In this document: positions 1 through 8,234 of the stretch, piece by piece
Layout of the letters: every line of letters starts with the position of its first letter
Numbering within the stretch: position 1 is the stretch's first letter
Source of the DNA: Agrobacterium larrymoorei
GTDB lineage: Bacteria > Pseudomonadota > Alphaproteobacteria > Rhizobiales > Rhizobiaceae
Length of the DNA: 64,000 bases
Assembly (NCBI RefSeq): GCF_030819275.1
Contig: NZ_JAUTBL010000001.1
Location: 1,332,501-1,396,500 of the forward strand
Direction: 5' to 3'
Notes under the pieces: model-generated
Told to the model about the DNA's origin: nothing
The model's input: the letters and a program-made list of their open reading frames with translations, nothing else
Databases searched by the model: none
Made by a program: the position numbers and the translations under genes

Positions 1-7
1 GATCGTT

Positions 8-2830
8 TCAGGTGAGCGTCGTCAGCAGACGACCCGAGGCACCGGGTTCGGCGAAACGGTTGAAGATGTCGCTGGTCGTGCTGCGCAAACGTTCTACGTC
101 GTCGGGGCCGTATCGGTCGGAGCGGTAGCTCATCAGCACGCGGATCGACCTTTCGCCACCGATTGTTTCCTCCATGACCTCGAATTGCAGACCCAGCATG
201 GATTCGTGCTTGTCGGGATCGATCTGGCGGAACTCCACCGGCTTGCCGTCCGGTGTCATCAGCGTGCCGTTCAGCTTGTTCTTGGCGTGGATCTGAATGA
301 AGACCTCGAAGAGATGGTCACGACCGGGTGTCATGCCCAGCGCCTCCTCAACAAGATCGATGGGGATTTCGCTGTGGTCCAGCGAGGTATTGATGGTGTT
401 CTTCACCGTCGAAATCAGCGCGCCGACCGTCATGTTGTCCTCAAACCGCACACGATGGGCGACGACTGTGGTGAAATAGCCGATCGTATCGAAGTAGCGG
501 CTATCGGTACGGCCCGATGCCGAGGTGCCGATGACGAGGTCGTTCAGGCCGCCGAGATGACGAAGCGATGCGGCAATTGCGGCATAGACCACGTTGAACA
601 GCGAGGCGCTGTTCTGCTTTGCTATAGCGTACAGCCCGTCGCTGACATGCTTTTCCAGCTTGAGCTCGATCCAGCCGCCCGCTGGCGCTTCGTCATGCGA
701 AGACTCATCCGGCACGCCGCCCTTGCCACCGATGCTGAGGCTCTTAGGAGCATCGCGCAGCATGTCGGTCCAATAGGAAAGATGGTCGGTGTTAAGGCCG
801 GAGGCCACCTGTTTTCTGGCGAACTCATGGAAAGGCTGCGGTTCGGTCGCAAAGACGGGAGCCCTGCCTGCGGCCCTGGCCTTGTAGGCCTCTGTCAGCT
901 CATCCATCATCAGGTTCACCGACCATTCGTCCAGCACGATATGGTGGAAGAGGAAGGAGAGCACTTGCCTGCCCGTCTGTGGGTTCCTGAGGAAGCGCAG
1001 CCGCATTGGCAGTTCGCTGGAGAGATCGAAGCGCCAGCCGGCCTCCGCATGCCGATCCACGCCCTCACTCTCCTCGCTGGTCCAGAACCATTTGTAATCC
1101 GGCAGATCATGCATCGGCACGATCCTCTGGATAACGGTATCACCCTCAACGCAAAACTGCGTTCGCAAGCCGGGATGGCGCTCGATGATGTCGAGGAAGG
1201 CGCATTGGAAGGCGTGCTCATCCACGGGGTCGAGAAAATCGAGCGCAAAGGGGATGTTGAAGATGTCGCCAAAGCCAAAGGCGGCGTAAGCCTTCCATAG
1301 CGACATCTGCGCAAGCGACAGCGGTGCGGTCAGTGAACCACTTGCTGTCGGTTCTCCCAGCGCCGGTGCTTTTGCATCGAGGCGTGTTGCCTGTTTGGCA
1401 AGCGAAGCGGCGGTCGGGTAGCTGAAGAGATCGTTGAAACGCAGTTCGATGCCGTGATTGGCGAGGAGGCGACCGATGATGCGCGTCGCGATCAGGGAAT
1501 GGCCGCCGAAATCGAAGAAGTCATCCTCCGGCTGCATATCAGGAGAGGCAAGTGCTTCGCGAAATTCTGCTAGTATGATCGCGGCGGTGTCGTCTTCGCT
1601 CCCACCAGCGGCTTGCAAGATTGGCAGTGCCGCCGCATCCCTCTCGCGTTGGGCGAAACCGGCAAAATCCGCTGCGCCTTCGAGTTGACTGACGAAACGC
1701 TCCAGCAAGAAGGCCGTTGCATGCGGCGACATTTCCTTCCCACCCGTCAGTTCGAGGCGGATATCGCCTGCCACTGTTGGGCCAACGGCAAGCGTGAGGC
1801 CAAGACCGGATTGCAGCGAGGGCAGATGCAGGGGCTCGAATTGCAATCCGTGCTCCGGTACCGGCTCGCCGGGAGGTGCCAGTGGATGCAATGTCAGAGT
1901 AGCGATGGCATCTTGATCGTCGCTTCGTCCTTCCAGCCCCGCCAAGACGGCGTTTTCCGCCTGCTCCTGCGACTGGCCGCGAATGATCGATACCCGCGAC
2001 CCAGCTTCTACCGATAATCCTGCGGCGGCAAAGGGTTGGATACGGAGCGTTACAATGTTGAGGCCACCATCGGCGGCGAGATAAAGGGCGAAGCGCGCAC
2101 CCAGACGTGCCAGAAGCGCATTCGGCGTGGTCGGGCTTTCAAGGTCGAGAAGGCTCGCGGGAAGGTCAACGCCATGACTGTGGCTTGTCGGTCTGCCGAG
2201 CTTGTTCTGCCGCAGTGCCACCACCGTCGCACCGGAGGATGGCGGATGCAGCCAGATCAGCGGAACCGGATCGATGCCGCCGTGCTCGACCTTGCGGCGG
2301 GCAAGCGGCTGCAGCGTCTGCCGCGCATAGGCAGCAGTGATGCCGTCCAGCAGAATATCCGGCGAGAGGACTTCGCAAAGCAGGGCGTGAACAAGAACGC
2401 CAAGCAGGATGTCGCCTTCGCTCAGAAGCACGACGGCCTGAAACGGTGGATCGATCTCGGCATCGAAAGGCCGCGCCTGGAGATCGTGCAACAGGGTCAG
2501 CGCCTCGCCCTTGGAAGGAACATGCAGAAGTTGCACGAGAGACGGGGAGTGGGGTTCGATACTCTTGGTCAGAACGCCTTCCTCACCGAAGTTGAAACGG
2601 GCCCGCAGTTCAGGCCAGCTCTCGCACAGCGTGTTGAGAGCTTGCGTCAGGCGCAGCAGATCGCATTCCTCGCCGATGCGATAGGTAAGAAGATGCCGGA
2701 AGACCTGATCGGGATCCTGAAACTGCTCGAACCAGACACGTTCCTCATAGGGGCTCGGCGGGGCCGAGTTTTCCGTTTCGTGGCCTGCCTCAATGCGGCG
2801 TGAGAGCATCCGACTCGAGTCTGCTGCCAT
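8..2830 (-). CDS. NRPS-like condensation-carrier-condensation protein (siderophore assembly)
   Basis: A 940-residue protein with no adenylation or thioesterase domain. Residues about 25-400 resemble a condensation domain, but the HHxxxDG motif is degenerate (VHALLCEVLSPD, 147-158). Residues about 415-485 are a peptidyl carrier domain with the phosphopantetheine motif FGGHSL (Ser445). Residues about 500-935 are a condensation domain with an intact active site, HHIVLDEWS (629-637). It probably joins acyl or aminoacyl groups carried on its own or a partner carrier into a siderophore. Start ATG has an AAGGAGAGG site 3 nt upstream. It is the last complete gene of a minus-strand operon also encoding a free carrier protein, a siderophore-interacting protein and an iron-siderophore importer, which supports the siderophore role. 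The adenylating enzymes must lie beyond the window edge or elsewhere. Product unknown. Confidence 0.85.
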   Translation of the reverse strand: MAADSSRMLSRRIEAGHETENSAPPSPYEERVWFEQFQDPDQVFRHLLTYRIGEECDLLRLTQALNTLCESWPELRARFNFGEEGVLTKSIEPHSPSLVQLLHVPSKGEALTLLHDLQARPFDAEIDPPFQAVVLLSEGDILLGVLVHALLCEVLSPDILLDGITAAYARQTLQPLARRKVEHGGIDPVPLIWLHPPSSGATVVALRQNKLGRPTSHSHGVDLPASLLDLESPTTPNALLARLGARFALYLAADGGLNIVTLRIQPFAAAGLSVEAGSRVSIIRGQSQEQAENAVLAGLEGRSDDQDAIATLTLHPLAPPGEPVPEHGLQFEPLHLPSLQSGLGLTLAVGPTVAGDIRLELTGGKEMSPHATAFLLERFVSQLEGAADFAGFAQRERDAAALPILQAAGGSEDDTAAIILAEFREALASPDMQPEDDFFDFGGHSLIATRIIGRLLANHGIELRFNDLFSYPTAASLAKQATRLDAKAPALGEPTASGSLTAPLSLAQMSLWKAYAAFGFGDIFNIPFALDFLDPVDEHAFQCAFLDIIERHPGLRTQFCVEGDTVIQRIVPMHDLPDYKWFWTSEESEGVDRHAEAGWRFDLSSELPMRLRFLRNPQTGRQVLSFLFHHIVLDEWSVNLMMDELTEAYKARAAGRAPVFATEPQPFHEFARKQVASGLNTDHLSYWTDMLRDAPKSLSIGGKGGVPDESSHDEAPAGGWIELKLEKHVSDGLYAIAKQNSASLFNVVYAAIAASLRHLGGLNDLVIGTSASGRTDSRYFDTIGYFTTVVAHRVRFEDNMTVGALISTVKNTINTSLDHSEIPIDLVEEALGMTPGRDHLFEVFIQIHAKNKLNGTLMTPDGKPVEFRQIDPDKHESMLGLQFEVMEETIGGERSIRVLMSYRSDRYGPDDVERLRSTTSDIFNRFAEPGASGRLLTTLT

Positions 2831-2890
2831 GGTCCTCTCCTTGATAATGCGGGTATCGCGCTCCAGCGCGAAAGATTGTCGCTCGCGGGC

Positions 2891-3118
2891 TCAATGCTCC
2901 GTGAGCGAGCGTTCGATCAAAGCCTGCCATGCGGCAAGCGTCGGTTGCCGGGCAAGCTCGTCATAATCGAGCCGCCGCCCGGCGATGCGGGATATTGGTG
3001 GGATGAGACGCATCAGCATCAGTGAATGAAGCCCGTGGCCGAACAGATTGTCACCCGGCTCGATGCCGCCAGCCTCATCGCCCAGAACGTTTTCGAGAAT
3101 GGCCTTGAGCTCTGTCAT
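2891..3118 (-). CDS. Stand-alone acyl/aryl carrier protein
   Basis: A 75-residue protein with the phosphopantetheine attachment motif GHGLHSLMLMRL (Ser32), the size of a single carrier domain. The GLxS context resembles aryl carrier domains of catechol siderophore systems (VibB/DhbB type), but the isochorismatase half is missing. It sits 60 bp upstream of the condensation protein and 30 bp downstream of the siderophore-interacting protein in the same operon, so it is probably the donor or acceptor carrier for that condensation enzyme. Whether it carries an aryl acid or an amino acid cannot be told from the sequence. Confidence 0.8.
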   Translation of the reverse strand: MTELKAILENVLGDEAGGIEPGDNLFGHGLHSLMLMRLIPPISRIAGRRLDYDELARQPTLAAWQALIERSLTEH

Positions 3119-3148
3119 CGTTCTTGTCGCTCCGCAGCGGAGGCCGCG

Positions 3149-3988
3149 TCACTCATCGAAATGATCGTGAACGCCGCTGGCGCCCCGGCGCCAGTAACCC
3201 GAGGCGCGTGTCCATTTGGGATTTGCGCCGCGCTCATCGATCAGAAGGGTACGCAGTGTCTTGGCGACCTTGGATTCGCAGGCGACCCAGCTGAAGAAAT
3301 CACCCTGCGGCAGGTCAAGTCTGCTGAGTGCATCCACCAACGCATCATGATCCGGTCGGTCGCCCGCCGTCTTCGTGACCCAGATGATCGACGCATCCGC
3401 CGTGGTAACAAGGTCCTGCCGGTCGGCGTCGCTCTCTACCTCGATCAGCGCCACAACGCGGCTTCCCGCTGGCATTTCCTCAAGCCGCCGCGCGAGCGCG
3501 GGAAGGCCGGTATCGTCGGCGATCAGCAGATGCCAGTCGAAGGTAAACGGCACGGTGAAGGAGCCGCGCGGCCCGGCTATCCAGGCCTTGTCGCCCGCCT
3601 TGGCAAACCTCGCCCAGTTGCTGGCGGGGCCATCGTGGTGGATGGCGAAGTCTATGGCGAGTTCGCCCTTCTCGACGTCGAAGCTTCGCGGCGTATAGTC
3701 ACGCGCCAGCGGGCGCGGCGCGCCTTCAGGAAACTCGATGCCATTCGGGCCGATCACCGGCAGGCTCGGTTCGGTTTCGCCGGGCCGGGCAAAGAACATT
3801 TTGACATGGTCGTCAAAGCCGAGGCTGGTGAAGCCTTCCAGTTCCGCTCCTGTCAGGATGATGCGCACCATGGAGGGGCTGAGTTTTTCCACCCGCGAGA
3901 CGGTCAGCGCCCTCAGCTTCACCGTGTGACGATGTCGTTTGGGTGTGCGGTCCGGAACTTCGGGATCGATCGTTTCTAATATGCTCAT
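3149..3988 (-). CDS. Siderophore-interacting protein (FAD-binding ferric-siderophore reductase)
   Basis: A 279-residue cytoplasmic flavoprotein of the SIP/ViuB family, which reduces imported ferric siderophore to release iron. The FAD-binding signature RDYTPRSFD is present, as are the family C-terminal GYWRRG and the terminal His/Asp-rich tail. The open frame extends upstream to 4159, but the ATG at 3988 (MSILETIDPE) fits the family start and has GGGAAG upstream, while the upstream extension has no conserved character. It lies between the importer genes and the carrier/condensation genes, linking uptake with iron release. NAD(P)H dependence is known of the family, not shown here. Confidence 0.88.
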   Translation of the reverse strand: MSILETIDPEVPDRTPKRHRHTVKLRALTVSRVEKLSPSMVRIILTGAELEGFTSLGFDDHVKMFFARPGETEPSLPVIGPNGIEFPEGAPRPLARDYTPRSFDVEKGELAIDFAIHHDGPASNWARFAKAGDKAWIAGPRGSFTVPFTFDWHLLIADDTGLPALARRLEEMPAGSRVVALIEVESDADRQDLVTTADASIIWVTKTAGDRPDHDALVDALSRLDLPQGDFFSWVACESKVAKTLRTLLIDERGANPKWTRASGYWRRGASGVHDHFDE

Positions 3989-4145
3989 TCTATTGTCTTC
4001 CCTGGGATGTTGCCGATGGGCTGGCGGTCTTGCAGCCCCGGATCGGCTGGCCAAAGAACCGCTTCCCTTCTGCCTCGTAAGGGCGCTCTCAGGCGTCGTT
4101 GCATAAGATTGGCCAACCATAACAGGCGGTTCCGGCGCCTGCAAT

Positions 4146-4172
4146 ATAACTTTCTTCAAAAACTCAAGTTAT
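4146..4172. promoter_or_regulatory. Perfect 7-bp inverted repeat before the siderophore-interacting protein gene
   Basis: ATAACTT (4146-4152) and AAGTTAT (4166-4172) form a perfect inverted repeat with a 13-nt spacer, in the roughly 200-bp space between the binding-protein gene and the reductase gene. There is no T-run, so it does not look like an intrinsic terminator. It could be an operator for an internal promoter of the reductase/biosynthesis genes or an mRNA processing hairpin. It does not match the TGA-N9-TCA RirA motif. Confidence 0.4.
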
Positions 4173-4186
4173 AGTCGGGTGCTGGT

Positions 4187-5140
4187 TTATCGGCTTTTCG
4201 CCCAGCTTTCCACCTCGTCCAGCGTGTGCAGCGCGCTTGGAATGGAAGGCGTGGTCACTTTGGTGGAATCGAGAAAAACAATCCTGCCCTCGCGTGCAGG
4301 CTTTACGAAACGCTCCCAGCCGGGAATGATCTTTTCCAATGCAGCTCGGGTTCCGGCCTCGCCGCGGATAGGGCTGGTATAGCTGTTCATCACCACCAGC
4401 AGATCGGGATTGAGCTTGCCGAAAGCCTCGGGGCTGAGCGGCATCATCAGGGTGGACCCCATGGCGCCTGACGCGGCGGCGGCCTTGATCTTCAGCCGCT
4501 TGTAACCGAGATCCTCCAGCGCCTGCACCGCGCCGGACATATCCCCCACCGCATTGATCTGGTCGGTCAGCAGAATGGCCAGATAGGTCTTGTCCTTCGC
4601 CTTGTCTCCCAGTGTTTGCTTGACCGCCGCAAGTTTCGTTTCATAGACCTCGCGCCGTTCAGCGAAGACATCGCTTCTGCCGACCAGATCGGCTAGGTCC
4701 TTCTCCACGCTGAAGCCATAGGCTTTGCCGGCACTTGCCTTTTGCAGATAGACCGGCGCGACGGTGGACAGCTGCGAGGCCTTGCCGTTGTCCATTTCTG
4801 TGGCGACGATCAGGTCCGGTTGCAGCGCCCGCAATTTTTCGAGGTCGATCTGGCCGACAGCGCCGAAGCCTTTCGGTTTCGTGTGGCCTTCACCAAGAAC
4901 CGTATCGACGAAATCGACGGCGGTGGCGAATGTTCCATCGCTGTTGCGGCCATAGGCGCCGACTACATGGGCCCCGAGATCCATCAGCGGTACGCCGAGC
5001 AGCGGCTCATGCATGACGACGATGCGTTGCGGATTGTCGGGTATGGAAACGCTGCGACCGGCGGCGTCGGTGACGGTGCGCTCGGCGGCAACGGTGGTGC
5101 CTGCAGCTAGAAGGGCGGCGATGAGGATTGCTGTTCGCAT
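4187..5140 (-). CDS. Iron-siderophore ABC transporter, periplasmic binding protein
   Basis: A 317-residue class III (FecB/FepB-type) binding protein. It begins with a cleavable signal peptide (MRTAILIAALLAAGTTVAA) without a lipobox, followed by RTVTDAAGRSVSIPDNPQRIVVM, the usual N-terminal segment of ferric-siderophore receptors. It delivers ferric siderophore from the periplasm to the two FecCD permeases encoded immediately upstream (19-bp gap). The ligand cannot be read from the sequence. Confidence 0.9.
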   Translation of the reverse strand: MRTAILIAALLAAGTTVAAERTVTDAAGRSVSIPDNPQRIVVMHEPLLGVPLMDLGAHVVGAYGRNSDGTFATAVDFVDTVLGEGHTKPKGFGAVGQIDLEKLRALQPDLIVATEMDNGKASQLSTVAPVYLQKASAGKAYGFSVEKDLADLVGRSDVFAERREVYETKLAAVKQTLGDKAKDKTYLAILLTDQINAVGDMSGAVQALEDLGYKRLKIKAAAASGAMGSTLMMPLSPEAFGKLNPDLLVVMNSYTSPIRGEAGTRAALEKIIPGWERFVKPAREGRIVFLDSTKVTTPSIPSALHTLDEVESWAKSR

Positions 5141-5159
5141 GGCATTCTCTTTGATGGTT

Positions 5160-6224
5160 TTAATGGCTGTTGGTTCTGCGCAACGACTGGAGGCGCAGCG
5201 TCAGGATGAAAAGCGGCACGCCGATCAGCGTCAGCGCGAGGCCGATCGGCATCGGCGTGTCGGCCAATAGCCCGCGGGACAGCGTATCGGCGGTCACCAC
5301 CAGGATGCCGCCGGTGAGTGCCGAAAGGAGAAGCTTGGCGCGGCCGACGGCGGGTGAAATGAAGCTGGCAAGATGCGGGGCAATGACGCCGAGAAAGGTC
5401 AGTGGACCCACGGCCGTCACCGAGGAGGCGCTGAGAAGGACGGCGAAGACGATGACGAGCGGGCGCGAATGCTGGACGGTTTCTCCCAGCGCCATGGCCA
5501 TCTCGTTGCCGAGGTCGAAGACCGCAAGTGCTCGGCCCAGCAGGAAAAAGCCGACGAGGCTCATGGCGAAAAGCGGGGCGAAGACGAATATGGTCTGCCA
5601 GTTCGCCTGAAACAGCGAACCGGCCATCCAGTCCGCCAATGACAGGGAGGTTTCCGCCGGCGTGTAAAGCAGAAGCACGGACGAGACGGAGGAAAGCGCG
5701 GATTCGATGGCAATCCCCATCAGGAGGATGGCAAGCCCGCTTGAACGGTCACGCCCGACGAGCGCGATCAGCAGAAAGGCTACCGCCAGTCCGCCTCCGA
5801 CCGCCGCAAGCGCAACCATTATTTTCGGTGCGGCAGGCATCAACACCAGAAGCAGCATGATCGTCGTCATCGAGCCCTGGCTCAAGCCGAAGAGACCTGG
5901 ATCGGCCAGTGGATTGCGGGCGACGGATTGCAGCATCGCCCCTGCCAGCGCCACGCTCCAGCCGGCCATGAAGCCAAGCAGGATACGCGGCAATCGCACC
6001 GTCCATAACGCATAGGCCTGATCGTCAGCGATTTGCCCGCCCATAAAGCTGCGCAGCAGATCCATAAGCCCCGTGTCCGTATTGCCGAGACTGACCGAGA
6101 GGGCCGCAAGCACCAGCGCCAGCAAGAGCAGTGCGAGGCCTGCTTTCAGGTTGCCGATATTGATCTGGAGACCGCTATGCAGTCTCAGCACCGCTTTGCC
6201 ATCGGTCGCGACGTCCCGTTTCAT
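5160..6224 (-). CDS. Iron-siderophore ABC transporter permease (FecCD family)
   Basis: A 354-residue inner-membrane permease with about nine or ten hydrophobic segments and the family motifs VARNPLADPGLFGL and GPLTFLGVIAPHL. The open frame runs much further upstream, but the true start is the ATG at 6224: its ATGA overlap with the stop of the preceding permease is typical of this operon, and the upstream extension is an out-of-frame shadow of that gene. It forms a heterodimer with the neighbouring permease to move ferric siderophore inward. Confidence 0.9.
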   Translation of the reverse strand: MKRDVATDGKAVLRLHSGLQINIGNLKAGLALLLLALVLAALSVSLGNTDTGLMDLLRSFMGGQIADDQAYALWTVRLPRILLGFMAGWSVALAGAMLQSVARNPLADPGLFGLSQGSMTTIMLLLVLMPAAPKIMVALAAVGGGLAVAFLLIALVGRDRSSGLAILLMGIAIESALSSVSSVLLLYTPAETSLSLADWMAGSLFQANWQTIFVFAPLFAMSLVGFFLLGRALAVFDLGNEMAMALGETVQHSRPLVIVFAVLLSASSVTAVGPLTFLGVIAPHLASFISPAVGRAKLLLSALTGGILVVTADTLSRGLLADTPMPIGLALTLIGVPLFILTLRLQSLRRTNSH

Positions 6225-7234
6225 GCGAGACCCCGTGTCGAGGGCGAGAGATAGAAGCGCTTGACGATGACGATGAAGACGAGGCCGCCGAGCAAATCCA
6301 TGAAGAGCCCGGTATTGACGACATAGGGTGCAAACAGGGTTTGCGCGCCAAGATCGGCCAGCACGCAGAGCCCCGCGCCGACAAGGGCGGAGGCAGGAAG
6401 CGCGAGGGTGAAATGAACACCCAGCAGCGGCCGGATCATATGCGGCACGATGAGCCCGACGAAACCAATCGGACCGCAGATCGCAACTGCAGAACCGGAC
6501 GCAAGCATGGCAGCGAAAAGCGCGATGCGCGATACCAGCGTCACGTTCACACCGGCGGAGGTGGCTTTTTCCGCGCCTAACAGGACGAGCGTCAGCGGTC
6601 GGGCGAGTGCCAACAGGATCACAAGCGCGATTCCCCCGATCCACCAGAAATCGAACAGGCGCTCGGCATAGACATGGTTGATGTTGCCGCCTACCCAACT
6701 CAGGAATTCGGCGCGGCGTGTGGGGTTAGAAAGGAGCAGGGCATTGGTCATGCCGATGAGCAGCATGGAGACAAGTGCACCGGAAAGAATGAGTGACAGG
6801 CCCCGCGGGTCGTTTGCCCGTCCGGCAAGCCGCGCAACGAGTAAACAGGCGGCAAAACCGAAACCAGCACCGGCGAGCGCGGCAAGGCCCTGCAATTCGG
6901 CAGAGAGGTCGAAAACCAGCACCCCGGCAATGACGAACAGCGTCGCTCCGGCATTCAGCCCAAGGGTGGAGGGAGAAGCAAGCGGATTACGTACGACGCC
7001 CTGAAGAACGCAGCCGCTGACGGCTGTCGTCGCCCCGACATAGATGGCGATCAGCAGCCGCGGCACATGCTGGTAGAGAAGCACCGACTGCTCATAGCTG
7101 TCTGCCTCGCCACGCCCAAGCGTCGCCACGATCTCGGCAAACCTCATGCCGCCGGACATCACCACGAGGCTGAGGGCGAGGATGGCGGCCAGCAGCACTG
7201 CGGCGGCAAAAATCGGCATCACCTTCGACCTCAT
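6221..7234 (-). CDS. Iron-siderophore ABC transporter permease (FecCD family)
   Basis: A 337-residue membrane protein, the second FecCD permease. Motifs include VVRNPLASPSTLGLNAGA and GPIGFVGLIVPHMIRPLLG, the conserved segments that contact the ATPase and line the pore. It overlaps the ATPase gene and the downstream permease gene by 4 bp each, so the three products are likely translationally coupled. Confidence 0.9.
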   Translation of the reverse strand: MRSKVMPIFAAAVLLAAILALSLVVMSGGMRFAEIVATLGRGEADSYEQSVLLYQHVPRLLIAIYVGATTAVSGCVLQGVVRNPLASPSTLGLNAGATLFVIAGVLVFDLSAELQGLAALAGAGFGFAACLLVARLAGRANDPRGLSLILSGALVSMLLIGMTNALLLSNPTRRAEFLSWVGGNINHVYAERLFDFWWIGGIALVILLALARPLTLVLLGAEKATSAGVNVTLVSRIALFAAMLASGSAVAICGPIGFVGLIVPHMIRPLLGVHFTLALPASALVGAGLCVLADLGAQTLFAPYVVNTGLFMDLLGGLVFIVIVKRFYLSPSTRGLA

Positions 7235-8022
7235 GCGGAAATCGCCTGTTCCTGCCGCTCGAGCCGGGGCACGCAGATGAGCCGCCCCTGACGGGAGAAA
7301 ATATCGGCCTGAAGATCGAAGACGTCGGAGACATTGGCGGGCGTGATGGTCGCGGCCACCGGTCCGGATGCCAGAACGCGGCCTGCCTTCAGCATGATGA
7401 CGTCATCGGCGAAGGTGGAGGCGAGGTTGAGATCGTGCAGCACGACGATCACGGTCTTGCCGTGCCTGTCCGTCAATTCGCGCACCAGTCCAAGAACGGC
7501 GTATTGATATTTCATGTCGAGATGGTTGACCGGCTCGTCCATCAAGATCACATCCGTATCCTGCGCCAGCACCATGGCGATGAAAGCGCGCTGGCGCTGG
7601 CCGCCGGAAAGCGTGTTGACCTGCGCACGTGCCTTGTCTTCCAGCCCGACGGTTTTCAGCGCCTCGGCAAACAGAACACGGTCGCGCTCGGTGGGTCCGC
7701 TCGCGAGACCGTAGCGCGCATATCCGGCAAGTTCGATCAGTTCTCCGAGCGTCATATAGTCTGGGCAGTGGCACTCCTGCGGCAGATAGGCGATACGCCG
7801 TGCCAGATGCCGGCGTCCGATCTCGCGGATCGAGCGACCCTCTAGCGTGATTGTACCGGATGACAAAGGCAGGAAACCCATGATGGTTTTCAACAGGGTG
7901 GACTTGCCGCAACCATTGGGTCCGACCAACGCCGTAACATGGCCGTTGCGAAAGCGGGCGGAGAGCCCGCGCAGGACGGAAACATGTCCGTAGCTGGCAT
8001 GAAGGTCCATGGCGTCAAGCAC
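7231..8022 (-). CDS. Iron-siderophore ABC transporter ATPase
   Basis: An ABC ATPase of the FepC/FecE type: Walker A GPNGCGKST, Q-loop region YLPQECHCP, signature LSGGQRQRAF, Walker B VILMDEPVNHLD. It powers the adjacent FecCD permease pair. A TTG at 8031 opens the frame, but the GTG at 8022 is preferred because an AGGAG lies 9 nt upstream of it, whereas that AGGAG directly abuts the TTG. First gene of the minus-strand siderophore operon; the promoter must lie in 8023-8234. Confidence 0.9.
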   Translation of the reverse strand: MLDAMDLHASYGHVSVLRGLSARFRNGHVTALVGPNGCGKSTLLKTIMGFLPLSSGTITLEGRSIREIGRRHLARRIAYLPQECHCPDYMTLGELIELAGYARYGLASGPTERDRVLFAEALKTVGLEDKARAQVNTLSGGQRQRAFIAMVLAQDTDVILMDEPVNHLDMKYQYAVLGLVRELTDRHGKTVIVVLHDLNLASTFADDVIMLKAGRVLASGPVAATITPANVSDVFDLQADIFSRQGRLICVPRLERQEQAISA

Positions 8023-8048
8023 CGGATACAACTCCTGTTACGCATGCG

Positions 8049-8073
8049 CCCATGCCTCGAGTTTTCGCATGGG
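8049..8073. promoter_or_regulatory. Inverted repeat in the divergent promoter region of the importer operon
   Basis: CCCATGC (8049-8055) and GCATGGG (8067-8073) form a perfect 7-bp inverted repeat with an 11-nt spacer, about 30 bp before the importer ATPase start and in the roughly 210-bp space divergent from the monooxygenase gene. It could be an operator for the nearby IclR protein or an iron regulator, or a leader hairpin. No RirA-type TGA-N9-TCA box was found in this intergenic space. Confidence 0.35.
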
Positions 8074-8234
8074 TGGTATAACTACCTGAATTTCCTTCAC
8101 GAACCTGCCGAAACAAAGCGGACTCGGTGATGGGGTCTTGATGCGACACTAAACTATAGTAAAACTCTCCACAAATCGAAATTTGCCAAACCAGCACGCA
8201 GGCTCTGTTCCGTCTGCGTCAATCGAGGTACATT

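Noticed and set aside
185..1300. Long plus-strand open frame of 371 codons
   Set aside because: It lies antisense to the condensation domain of the NRPS-like gene, has no family similarity and no ribosome site; a GC-rich shadow frame.
2036..2803. Plus-strand open frame of 255 codons
   Set aside because: Antisense shadow of the NRPS-like gene without recognisable domains.
8023..8234. RirA box before the importer operon
   Set aside because: The closest match has a 7-base spacer (TGA-N7-TCA) instead of 9, so it was not called.
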